From assembly GCA_023807065.1 (NCBI GenBank), contig JAJJLU010000585.1:1-29233 (forward strand): a stretch of DNA of 29,233 bases, written 5' to 3'. A program made the position numbers and the translations under genes. The stretch's first letter is position 1; every line of letters starts with the position of its first letter. Below are positions 8,401 through 17,800 of this stretch, one piece after another. Origin of the DNA: Isotricha intestinalis (Eukaryota; Ciliophora; Litostomatea; Vestibuliferida; Isotrichidae). The notes beneath the pieces are model-generated. The model did no database searches, was not told the DNA's origin, and saw only the letters and a program-made list of their open reading frames with translations.

Positions 8401-10857
8401 AATTTGTTTTAATTGGTTAATATCAAAGAAAAAAGTATCTTGAAATTCTTTGCATATATTCATAAAGTGTCCTCCATGAGTTAATAATAAATTATATTCA
8501 TAAGAATTTTCTTTTTCATTTTCAATCATTTTAATATTTACTATTATCTCAAAAAAACTTTGTAATGTTGGTAATACTCTACATGAAAAACAAATATTTT
8601 TTAAATATTTATGTTTAGTTAATAAAAAACTATTTTCATTCCTAAATTTTAAATCAGGAACAAAAAGAAATTGTTTCATAATTAAATTATGTGGTTTTGA
8701 TATTTCAAAAGGAAGAAATTCTGTAAAATCTTTTCCTTTAATTTCTTCAATTGTATAATCTAAAAGTAAACAAAGTGTATTATTTGAATAAGTAATAATA
8801 AAATTATCATTATTATTTAAAGAAAGAATAAAAGGATAATTTAAATTAAACTCTGCATAATCTTTTTCTATATCTAAAGAAATAGAATCAAAATAATATT
8901 TTAATAAAAACATATTTTCTAATTTTCTTGGAATTTTTTTATGAATTAATATAAAATAATTTGTTAGTAAATAACTTATTTCTTTATTTTGAATTTTATG
9001 AATTCCTGCTTGTTTAACATAATTAATTATTGTTTTTTTAATTGAATTATCATTTTTTTTTACATTACTACATAATTGTAAAAAATGATCTAAAGATTTT
9101 TTATTCATTTTATTTAGTTTAGATGTTTTTTTTATTATTTTCCTAAAAGAAAGTACACCTCCTAAGTTTTTGTAAATTTCATTAATTAAATATTTAATGT
9201 TTTCAACGAATATAGTAAAATGAAAAAATTTAGACATTGAAATTATATTAAATAATATATTTTTTTCTTCAGAAAGAATTTTTCCTTTAATTAAATGACC
9301 TTTATCAATTATTTTTCTTGATTTTATCTTTTTTAAAATATCTTTTTTTGTTTCATATAGAAAATATCTTGTTATAAATCCTATTTTGAATTTTACATTC
9401 AAATATTTTGAACATAAATAAAGAGCATAAAATTCTTTTTGAGCAATGAAAAATTCATATTGACAATGAAGAATAATTAAATCTTTCATTTCTTTGGTAA
9501 ATATTTTAAGTTTAAATAAATAATATATTCTATTCATTATTTCTTGTTCTCCTATTATAATATATTCCCTTGAGTTTAATGAATTTGCTAATTTTTCAAT
9601 ATTCAATTTTTTAGTTAAAGATGCTACAATACATTCTGAAGATTGACAATTTTGTTTATGTTGATATATTATTTTATATAAATCTAAATTTTTTGGATCG
9701 TTTCTGAAATTACAAAATCCATATATATATAAATAGATCTCTCCAATGTTTCTTTGTTTTTCTTCTAATTTGAATAAATTAGATGATATTAAATCTGAAA
9801 AATAGTTTTTATTTCTAATATAAATATATATTACTATTGTAAATGAAGTTGTTAAATTTAAGATAAATTTAATAATTGAATATATTTGATTCATTTGCTT
9901 TTTTTTTTTAATACAAAAAAATAATATTAACTCAATTACTCCACTATACCAAGAAAAAGAAAAAATAAATAAAAAATAAATTGGTAAAACTGAGGTAAAA
10001 TAAAAATTAAATTTTTTATTTGAAAGACATAAAATTATACTAGTTAAAAACACAGCGAAAGCACAAATAATAATTCTAAAATTTTGTCTTGATTCATCAA
10101 TATATAAATAAGAATTACCTAAAAAAGATTGAAATAAAGTACAAATTGAAAAAAAAAATTTCATTCTTCCATTTGAATAAATATCAATTCCGTTTTGACT
10201 GATAAAACCTCTTGTATCATTTACAAAAAGAATCATAAAATCAAATAAATAACATATAATATATGAAATGATATTTATTATCATAATATATTTTGAATTT
10301 ATAATTTCTTGGTTTAGAAAAAAATCTGTTAAATATTTATCTTTTGTTATTGAGTCATTTCGTTCGAAATCTTTTTTAATAAAAGAATAAATAATACCAA
10401 AAAAAAGATATTCTTGAATATATTGAGAAAAAAAAGAAATTCCTAGGATTAAATTAGTAAATACTTTTATTAAGGTTTTAATAAGAGGATTTTTATCTAA
10501 AAATTTTGTTAATCTTTCATTTGAATTTTTTTGAATATTATAAACTCTTGAAAGAGTTTTAAATGTAATAAAAAAAAATAAAATAAATGAAATTAAAAAA
10601 ATAAATATCATTATACATATCCATTGATATGAATATGAAATAATATTAAAACTGGAATCAAATAAAAGTAATTTAGAAAAAATTGAATAGAAAGAAGTTA
10701 TTTTATTACTTTGTGATTCATATTCTTTTAAATTTTGAGTAGATAATATTATGCCTATTAATTTAAAATTGTAATAAATAAAATAGAAAGTAGTAGCGTT
10801 AGGTAAATTTTTCCTAAAATTATACATGATTTTTATTGTTGATCTATGTTTATCCAT
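5407..10857 (-). CDS. Multi-pass PAS-domain protein, ciliate TmcB-like
   Basis: This 1816-aa membrane protein matches the large ciliate family often annotated as 'PAS domain S-box protein' or TmcB-like. Seen in order: about eight hydrophobic segments (roughly residues 24-345); a long soluble helical region (about 370-660), probably the TPR-like part of the family; a PAS core at about 670-740 with ITYSNNTLCLLLDYTIEEIKG, GKDFTEFLPFEISKPHN and the following FL; a post-PAS Cys-containing region and the stretch GNRKYYIMKMTEN near 955; a poly-Asn linker near 1085-1105; and four more membrane segments near 1142, 1360, 1515 and 1780 enclosing two extracytoplasmic loops. No kinase, cyclase or GGDEF output domain is visible. 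A sensory or signalling role at a membrane is inferred from the PAS fold. The first ATG is used and the stop is TAA. The frame is uninterrupted over 5.4 kb. Confidence 0.88.
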   Translation of the reverse strand: MDKHRSTIKIMYNFRKNLPNATTFYFIYYNFKLIGIILSTQNLKEYESQSNKITSFYSIFSKLLLFDSSFNIISYSYQWICIMIFIFLISFILFFFITFKTLSRVYNIQKNSNERLTKFLDKNPLIKTLIKVFTNLILGISFFSQYIQEYLFFGIIYSFIKKDFERNDSITKDKYLTDFFLNQEIINSKYIMIINIISYIICYLFDFMILFVNDTRGFISQNGIDIYSNGRMKFFFSICTLFQSFLGNSYLYIDESRQNFRIIICAFAVFLTSIILCLSNKKFNFYFTSVLPIYFLFIFSFSWYSGVIELILFFCIKKKKQMNQIYSIIKFILNLTTSFTIVIYIYIRNKNYFSDLISSNLFKLEEKQRNIGEIYLYIYGFCNFRNDPKNLDLYKIIYQHKQNCQSSECIVASLTKKLNIEKLANSLNSREYIIIGEQEIMNRIYYLFKLKIFTKEMKDLIILHCQYEFFIAQKEFYALYLCSKYLNVKFKIGFITRYFLYETKKDILKKIKSRKIIDKGHLIKGKILSEEKNILFNIISMSKFFHFTIFVENIKYLINEIYKNLGGVLSFRKIIKKTSKLNKMNKKSLDHFLQLCSNVKKNDNSIKKTIINYVKQAGIHKIQNKEISYLLTNYFILIHKKIPRKLENMFLLKYYFDSISLDIEKDYAEFNLNYPFILSLNNNDNFIITYSNNTLCLLLDYTIEEIKGKDFTEFLPFEISKPHNLIMKQFLFVPDLKFRNENSFLLTKHKYLKNICFSCRVLPTLQSFFEIIVNIKMIENEKENSYEYNLLLTHGGHFMNICKEFQDTFFFDINQLKQIRITFSEFLGIKPLHKPKEKVVSHHHQLENQNKAYSIFSSIPNEKMFSLHAPKESYQELRKKHYNYMGSITKRDLNVGILNITKILDEKGLDYEWYNRTNFLKTRFHVSELNSTRNMKCRRKSIFQPSDDEPLFMLNYVLKEIGNRKYYIMKMTENTNIKILRRSVIDLQKILDENKKNLIIIKDNSVNPVTSKRSIVSKFSANSSASNISLLKNQSSKNIDNNIFLNGSLNGSLNNSKAPLNLLNNLANDNISKINQKNSYISNNNNINNNNNNNNNNNNSNTNNMSFFLSRNPFSNSSNGLKPTKINKKKEINETKTKMDRIFKNHYSKLLLISFGVVITLTIILWILKMNKIKVHRDLFNCNIYIEILKANVFLSTLNSITLCLQVYYEILNEEEYQDYIYQKIKNLKDNTANFNHYLERVRNNEQVSKLFDLLSEVHEYQFLGKDWIIHTRNSTILEEINLLQYLMSQNYFEKNPNCDMYLFYESSFLKMDNTYDPPSNLEQLAFTCMFNTLQISKNIFDNITITSTEILLNYYRSYFTFILLYGILIMIFTVICYLIIMKKLQNDKNEIKELLFHLFDIYQDNNNHEIFENQIISFRLMIGCFTEENIIKFEESKIDDPDFMTMKFFHKKKSHKKSKKKATTPNKNISHRNSNNEKENNQDHNHQQKEEINEDPRDIENKIILPKSITISYIIVTILLLIISLVIFINIVYANSSKNEFIFSIIMAMNFLERIPKGLELVYYGLITIILNNPSFIPGVPNGNVEENYLNYYNTKINLTENTQIYSLKDSYYSFIFLEGKMIEKNINIFLGKSGHNSLSQIRKWEELFNIRNEICFNSAKGSLEKSLDMYKDDPIKYFNELNRVVTKCYKTNEGANEYGILSELEFVYQELTNKYAEFVAGPRTIDEILNIFVQGDVTRMSEDFNIVFELVFETYSYFVLKDIQKLYSRNIKIENIINGCLIIFLLFVIIYVFFAIRKGNEKYKKLLSFFYKMY
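7548..7615. repeat. ATT-rich microsatellite encoding poly-Asn
   Basis: Near-perfect ATT (AAT on the coding strand) triplets with a few GTT variants encode about 20 Asn residues between the PAS half and the C-terminal membrane half of the 1816-aa protein. The tract is in frame and likely length-variable. Confidence 0.85.
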
Positions 10858-11438
10858 TTAATTAAAATTTATTTTATAATATATTAAAAGTATAATTAAT
10901 GAAAAAATAAATTTTAATACTTATTTATTTTTAATTTTAATATCAAGGATTATAATTTTTAAGTTTTATTAATAATTTTTCTAAAGAAATCAATTTTTAT
11001 TTTATGGTAAAAAATAAAACTAATTTTTAATATTCTCTAATATTTCATTTGTTAAATGAATCTCTTTATATTGCTGAAAATTAAATATTAGCTTTTTTCT
11101 TTACTTCCTAAGAAAAAAATTTATAAATACAACACTTGGGAGTTATTTATATTCAATTATTTATAATTTTTTTAGTGGATAATAATATAAATTCTTAATG
11201 AATTTTTGTTAATTCAATTTTTATTTTTTAAATTTGAAAAATTTCATACAGAACTGTGATAAACTAAAACATAAAAAATCCGTTATTTAATTAATATGAA
11301 ATTTTTTAAATTTATTATAAATAAAACATAAAATTATTAAATAAAGTTAAATTAAAAAAAAAAAACAAAAAAAGACTTTACAAAAATTTAATCAAAAAAA
11401 AGAAATAAAAAATAAAAAACTAAAAATTTTGATAAAAA
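10858..11438. other. Intergenic region, no gene seen
   Basis: About 580 bp of AT-rich sequence separates the start of the PAS gene from the stop of the 76-aa gene. I see no frame with coding character and no tRNA-like A or B box. It contains homopolymer runs, notably A-rich DNA at about 11355-11425 just beyond the stop of the small gene, which is U-rich in that transcript's sense. Both the PAS promoter and the small gene's 3' end must lie here. Confidence 0.6.
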
Positions 11439-11669
11439 TTAAAACATCAAACAACACGAATTATTATGATGCCTTTCTCCAATAGGTCTATGCATAGGTC
11501 CTGCAGGAGGAGGTCTTTGACCAGGTGGTCCATATCCTCCTACATACATTGGTGGAGGAGGTCCATGCATTGGATGAGGTGGTCCATGCATTGGATGAGG
11601 TGGTCCATGCATTGGATGAGGAGGCCCATGCATTGGAGGTCCTCTTGGTCCTCTTGGTGGTCCATACAT
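11439..11669 (-). CDS. Small Pro/His/Gly repeat protein with CaaX-type C-terminus
   Basis: This 76-aa protein is nearly all low complexity: an Arg/Gly/Pro start (MYGPPRGPRGPP), then a perfect heptad repeat MHGPPHP (residues 13-40, the last copy degraded), a GGYGPPGQRPPP segment, and the tail HHNNSCCLMF. The last four residues, Cys73-Leu-Met-Phe76, fit a CaaX prenylation box, and the adjacent Cys72 is a plausible palmitoylation site. X = Phe is accepted by GGTase-I or farnesyltransferase in known cases such as the R-Ras2 tail. I infer a lipid-anchored, disordered peripheral membrane protein; partner and role are unknown. The GC content is far above the surroundings, explained by Pro and Gly codons. 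Open frames on the other strand across this repeat are by-products of its composition. Confidence 0.75.
   Translation of the reverse strand: MYGPPRGPRGPPMHGPPHPMHGPPHPMHGPPHPMHGPPPPMYVGGYGPPGQRPPPAGPMHRPIGERHHNNSCCLMF
11560..11638. repeat. 21-bp tandem repeat, about 3.7 copies
   Basis: The unit GGTCCATGCATTGGATGAGG plus one base repeats head to tail from 11560, 11581 and 11602, with a shortened, slightly diverged copy from 11623. On the coding strand each unit encodes MHGPPHP in the 76-aa protein. Near identity of the copies suggests recent expansion. Confidence 0.93.
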
Positions 11670-11860
11670 TTTCTTTTAATTTTATTTTATTTTTATTTTT
11701 AAGCATTTGTATAATATTTTCTTGATAAATATTATTAAATTAATTTTCAATTTATTTAAATTTATAATATTATGTATATATAAATAATTTATATCTGATT
11801 GAATTAAAAAATACAAAATTAGGAATGAATAAAAATATATAAATTAAGATGCCTTTATTT

Positions 11861-14800
11861 TTAATTTCCAATTAAGTTTTGAATTAGTTGATCATCAATG
11901 ATAATTTCTGTTTTTTTCTCTTCGTCTAAATTTACTATAGGATTACTTCTATCTTTTCCTTGTTCTACAGCAAACATATTAAATATTTGTTCTAATGATG
12001 TTTGTTGAATACTATATTCTGTAATATTACATTTATCTTTTGCACTTTCAAATAATCCAAATAAGAATCCAATAGATTTTGAATTTTCATTTTTTTTTAA
12101 TTTAAATAAGAAGTTATTCCCAATAAATTCTGTTAATATAACCTCAGGGAAATATTCCTTAGCAATTTTAATTAATTGCAAAGCATTTTCATTATAATAA
12201 ATCCATGATAAAAGCTGTGATACTTTAAGTTTACCATTTAATTGAATAGTTCTAACTAATTTTTCTCCTAATCTTCCTTTTTGTAATTCATATATAAAAT
12301 TCTCTTTACCACATTTAATTAAAGTTTCTTTAATATTACCATCAGTAACAATAAAATCTCTTTCAATATGTTTAGCATCTAAAAACCTATGAATTTCCTC
12401 TTCTTTCATTGGTTTAATTCTAATATCAACTTCAAATCCATAACCATATTTTTCTTTAATTTCAGTAGTACTTCCCATACAAGCAAATTCTCCATTAACC
12501 ATTATTCCCATTCTTTTACAGAGAGTTTCAGCTTCATCCATAGAATGAGTGGTCATAATAACAGAAGATTTTTTTCTCTTTGTTGATATTTTATGTATTA
12601 CTGCCCACATAAATCTCCTTGCTTCAGGATCCATTCCGGTTGATGGCTCATCTAATAATATTATTGGTGGATTACATATCATTGATATTGCAACTGATAA
12701 TTTCCTTTTATTTCCACCTGATAATCTACCTGATATTTTATTAGTAAATTCTCCTAACGACATTTCTTCTATCATTGCCATTATTACTTTCTCTAAATTT
12801 TCTCCACTTATTCCTTTTATTCTAGCATAAAATTCTAAATTTTCATATACTGACATATATTCAAATATAGCATCAAATTGAGGACAATATCCAAACATTT
12901 GAGAAACTTTTTCAAAATTAGATGTAATTGGTAATCCATCAATAAATATATTTCCATTATTTTTATTAAGTTCATTAGTTATACATTTAAATGTTGTTGT
13001 CTTACCAGCTCCATTAACACCTAATAAACCAAAACATTCTCCATATTCTAAACAAAATGATATATTTCTGACTGCTGGTGTTATTTCTTCACAACATGAA
13101 CATACACAACATCTACAACAATTAAATAGATTACAACACAAACAACAACATGTTCCACAACATCCTCTTCTTGTATAATATTTTTCTAAATTTTGAATGT
13201 GAATTGCATATTCTTGTTTTTGGACATTATTTATATTTGTTCTATTTTGATTTCCACCTGAATTATTAATATTATTATCTGGAAATATATTTATATCTTC
13301 ATTATTTGCATATTGGTTGTTTTGATTTGCAAAATTTAAATTTTGATTATTTGTAGCATAATCGTAATTTTGATTTGGAACTGGATTATAATTTTCAAAG
13401 TTTGCTCTTGCTATTTCTTTAAGAACATTTTCATCTTGTGATTTTGAAGGTAAACGATTATTTGGTGATTCTGAGAAACGAGTTGATTTATATTCTTTTC
13501 TAATAAGAAGCAAACAATATAATAAAAAAGTAAATATTAAAAAAGATAATTCCAATCCTGTATATTTAGTAGATATCATTAAACTGTCTTTTTTGAAATA
13601 CCAATCATCAGGATAATCTACAATAAGAAGTAAGTATTTATTTAATAAAACATCATAAGTGAAAGCAAAACTAAAAGAAGGAATAAAATTAAATATTATT
13701 TCCATTAAACGACCAAATTTTTTCATATTTTCAAGGCCTCTAAACATTAAAACAACACTACTTCCTAAAGCACCAATTAAGAAATTTAATAAAATTGCTC
13801 CATTTTGAGAAGAAGTTTCTTCATCAAAAGAAAAACTTAATAAATAAGTAAAACTTGTCATTGAAGGTCCATAAACAATATAAAATATGATAAAGTATTT
13901 TGGATAAAAGTTAAATAAATATATTAATAACATACATACTCCTGCTGTGAAATAATATTTTATTAATTCAAATATATAATTTACTATCCAATAAGCTGAA
14001 AATGACATTCCAGAAATTTTCATTAAATGTTTTGAATTATTAACTTTTTCTTTAACAATTATAGTAATGAAATTTGCAGGAATTAAAGAAAAAGCAACAG
14101 CTACAAAGAAAACAATTAAAGAATTAGAAGTTTGATCAGCAGAATTTTGTAATTTTTTAGTTAAAGGCATAGGATAATTTGTAAAACTAACACTAACTCC
14201 ATTAGTTTTAGCAGCAATCATTTGTTGTAAAAAGTAATATGTAATATACATAGCACCTTGTCTAGCTTGAGTATTAATATACTCAACAAAAGAATAAGTG
14301 TAAGTAGTACTTGAATCAGTATTAGGAAGAAATAATATTGCTCCAAAACAAGAACTATCTTTTTTTTCATATAAAGAAGTATAATAACTTAAAATTTTAT
14401 TATTTGATGATGAAGATATAGTAACTTCTTTTGAAGCTGTTACATTCCCTTTACTCACAACAAACTTAGTATCTAAATCAGAAATACTTGCTCCTCCATC
14501 ATAATAATATATTGTTTCTTTTCCCATATCTTCAATTGTTACTATTGTTGCATCTGATTCCATTTTAAATTTAACTTTACTTACAAGTAATCCAATAACA
14601 ATTAATAATATTGGGCATAAAATTTCTAAAAAGAATCCTTTCATATCTCTAATAGTTTGTTTAAATCTCTTCTGAAAGCAAGCTTTAAAATCACTACAAA
14701 ATTTTCCTTCATTTTTTTTTTTCATATCAGTTTCAAATAATATTCTATCATTTTCAGCATTGACTTGTGAAAATTTACGATGTCCACCTTTAAGAGCTAA

Positions 14801-17800
14801 AGTATCTTCAGCTGCAATATTAAGAAAAACATCTTCTAAAGTAGGCATACTTGCACTATAACTTTTAATATGAAGTTTTTCTAAGTTTTCATCTAATTTA
14901 CTGAAAAATCCTTTTAGATTCATATATGGTCTTTCACCAATGTAATTTTGTTTAGGAATCCTAAACATAATTTCTTCAGATAAAATTTCATATTCAATAT
15001 CTTCAGCTTGTTCAGAAATAAATTCAATAATATCATTATTAATAGCCAATTTATCTTTAACAATTCTCAAACTCATAAATCTCCCAAATTTCTCAATTAA
15101 AAATAAAGGTGTTCCAACACATTTCATTTCTCCTGAATTAATAATTCCAATTCTATTTCCAAGAACACTAGCTTCTTCCATATAATGAGTAGTTAAAATA
15201 ATAATTTTATTCTCAGTCATTCTTTTAAGAATTTCCCATAAATTTCTCCTACTCGTAATATCCATTCCACTAGAAGGTTCATCTAAAAATATAACTTCAC
15301 TTCCTCCAATTAAAGCAATAGCAATAGATAATTTCCTTCTTTGACCAGCACTTAATTCTTTAGCAGTAATTTCACTCATATCACTCATATGGAAATCTTT
15401 CATAGTTTTCATTACTTCAAAATTTAAATCTCCTAAAGAAACACCTTTGAAAGTAGCAAACATACTTAAATGTTCATAAATAGTGAGATCATCGAATAAA
15501 ACATCATGTTGAGGACAAATACCTAATCTAGATCTGAAAAGATCCATATTATCACCATCTAATATATCCATTCCGTCAAAGTATGCTTCTCCTCCTGTTG
15601 AATCGTACATTCCACATAACATTGATATCATTGTTGATTTTCCTGCTCCATTGTGTCCTAATAATGCAAATATCTCATTTTTATATAAATTTAATGATAC
15701 ACCTTTTACTGCTACTTTACCATCTGAAAATTTTTTTACTAGATTTATTATTTGCAAAACATCTGTTTTTTCGGTTAAGTTACGATATAATTCTTCACTT
15801 TGGAAATTTTCTTGAGATGGTTGATTTGGAGGATTGTTTTTGTTTTGTTGTTGGGCAAAATTATTATTTGTTTTGATTAAATTGTTTTCACGAAGCTGCA
15901 TATTGTTTGGGTCTTGTTTTTCTATGAAATAATTGTTTTTAGTAAGATTGTATTTTTGAGGAGTTATTGTATTTGTGTTGTTTAAATTTGGGTTTGAATT
16001 ATTATTATCATTTGAATTATTATTTTTTAAATTGAAATTATTGTTTGAATTATAAATATTATTTGAATTGTAAAGATTATTTGAATTATAAAGATTATTT
16101 GAATTATAAATGTTTAAATTATTATTATTGTTTGGATTATTATTATTATTTGAATTATAATTATTGCTTGAATTATAAATATTATTTGAATTATAAATAT
16201 CATTTGAATTAAAATTACTAGAATTCAAGTTATTTGAATTGAATTGAGAATTTTTAATACTATTGTCATAATAGTCTGAATTATAATTTGTTGGACGACC
16301 TAATTTATGACGAGGAGGATTTGGTGGATATTCTTTTAATTCATTATTAAATGATTGAGATTTTTTTTTTCTTGGACTACCACACCAATAACTTTTTGTG
16401 CAAAGGAAATAAAATGGTTTTGAGATTCCGAAATCATGACTAATTACATTTTGAAGATAATATCCTAAAAATAAGAAAAAGAAGAAGTCAATAAATAACA
16501 TTAAAGTCATTATAAAAACTGAATAATTGTTATATGTTTTTGTAAAATGTTCCATTTTAAAATCTTTAAAATGACTTTCAAAATGGCCAAAAATAATAAC
16601 ACCTAATTCAATAGCAACAGCAGGGAAAATCGATAAAACTATTTTTAAAATTTTATTAGCATTTTCATTCATAACAGCCATAGATAAGAAAAACATAATA
16701 AAATAAAGTAGCAAACTTAAAATTAAAGCAACTCTAGTTTTATCAATGAAACTTTGAAAGAAAAAAGCAAGAGAAAAAACGCATAATCCCCAAAGGAAAA
16801 AGAATAAAAAAATAAATAAAAAATCAACATGAGGAAAAACTTTAGAAATAACAATAGTATTAGCAACAGAATATACAATATTAACAATAAAATATTGTAA
16901 AAAATAAGAAAGAAAATAAATACCTTCTCCCATTCCCATAATTTTCATTCCTTCTTTAGCTTTAGTTTCTTTTTCTCTAACCATTCTTAAAACATATAAA
17001 CAAAGAGGACACATATAAGCAATAACAACAAAAAAAGGAATAATATATCCTACAAAAGCACCAAAAGGATCAGTTCTATAAAAATCATATTTTTGAGGAA
17101 TCATTCCAAATTCAATTTTATTATTACTAGAACCAGATTCTTGATCTAATATATATTCAGTTATAATTTTTTGAATAAAATTAAAACCATTATCAAGATA
17201 AAGATCATAAGAATCCATATCAGGACCATCTTGAAATTGATCATTAGCATCTCCTCTTCCATCAGGAATATCAAGAATTCCTTCATCCATTACGCTATCA
17301 AAATAATGAAGACCATAATCATATTTCTTATTTTGAGATGAAGAAAATGAAATACCAAAACAAAGAAGTGGATTATCACTTGAACCATATGCTCCATCCT
17401 TTACATATTCTCTCATTTCTTCTACTGAATTAAATTCTTTCCATGTTGAAGATGTTATTGGAAATGTTGGATCTAATAAATTTGCTAAAGTTTGAATTTT
17501 GGTTTTTATTTCATTTGGTACTTTAACAACTGCAATTTTAGGTCTTTCTTCTTTTTTTATATTATTATAACATAATTGTAAAAATGGACTTTTTTGTAAT
17601 TCTGTTGCTATTGTTGAATCTATTGATTCTGTAAAGGCTATTGCTCTTTTTGATAAATATTTTGCATCGCTTTCTTCTTCATCATTGAAGTAATGATATT
17701 TTATTTTGAATGCTTTTCTTATTCCATAAATTAGAACCATTAAAATTATTGGGAAAAAAACTTCTGCTATGAAAGTACAAAAGTTACGTTTCATTATTAA

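Noticed and set aside
11466..11725. Several other open frames on both strands over the 21-bp repeat (Trp/Arg/Ser-rich and His/Val/Glu-rich products)
   Set aside because: A stop-free 21-bp repeat opens several frames at once. Only the minus-strand MHGPPHP frame has non-repeat ends with a sensible C-terminus; the others run into simple Phe/Leu-rich sequence.
12389..12830. Plus-strand frames of 65 and 93 aa inside the ABCA gene
   Set aside because: They lie antisense to the conserved NBD2 and show no independent coding character.
15583..15876. Plus-strand 97-aa Leu-rich frame
   Set aside because: It is the complement of NBD1 and the adjacent linker of the transporter; its Leu/Ile richness comes from antisense Asn/Lys codons.
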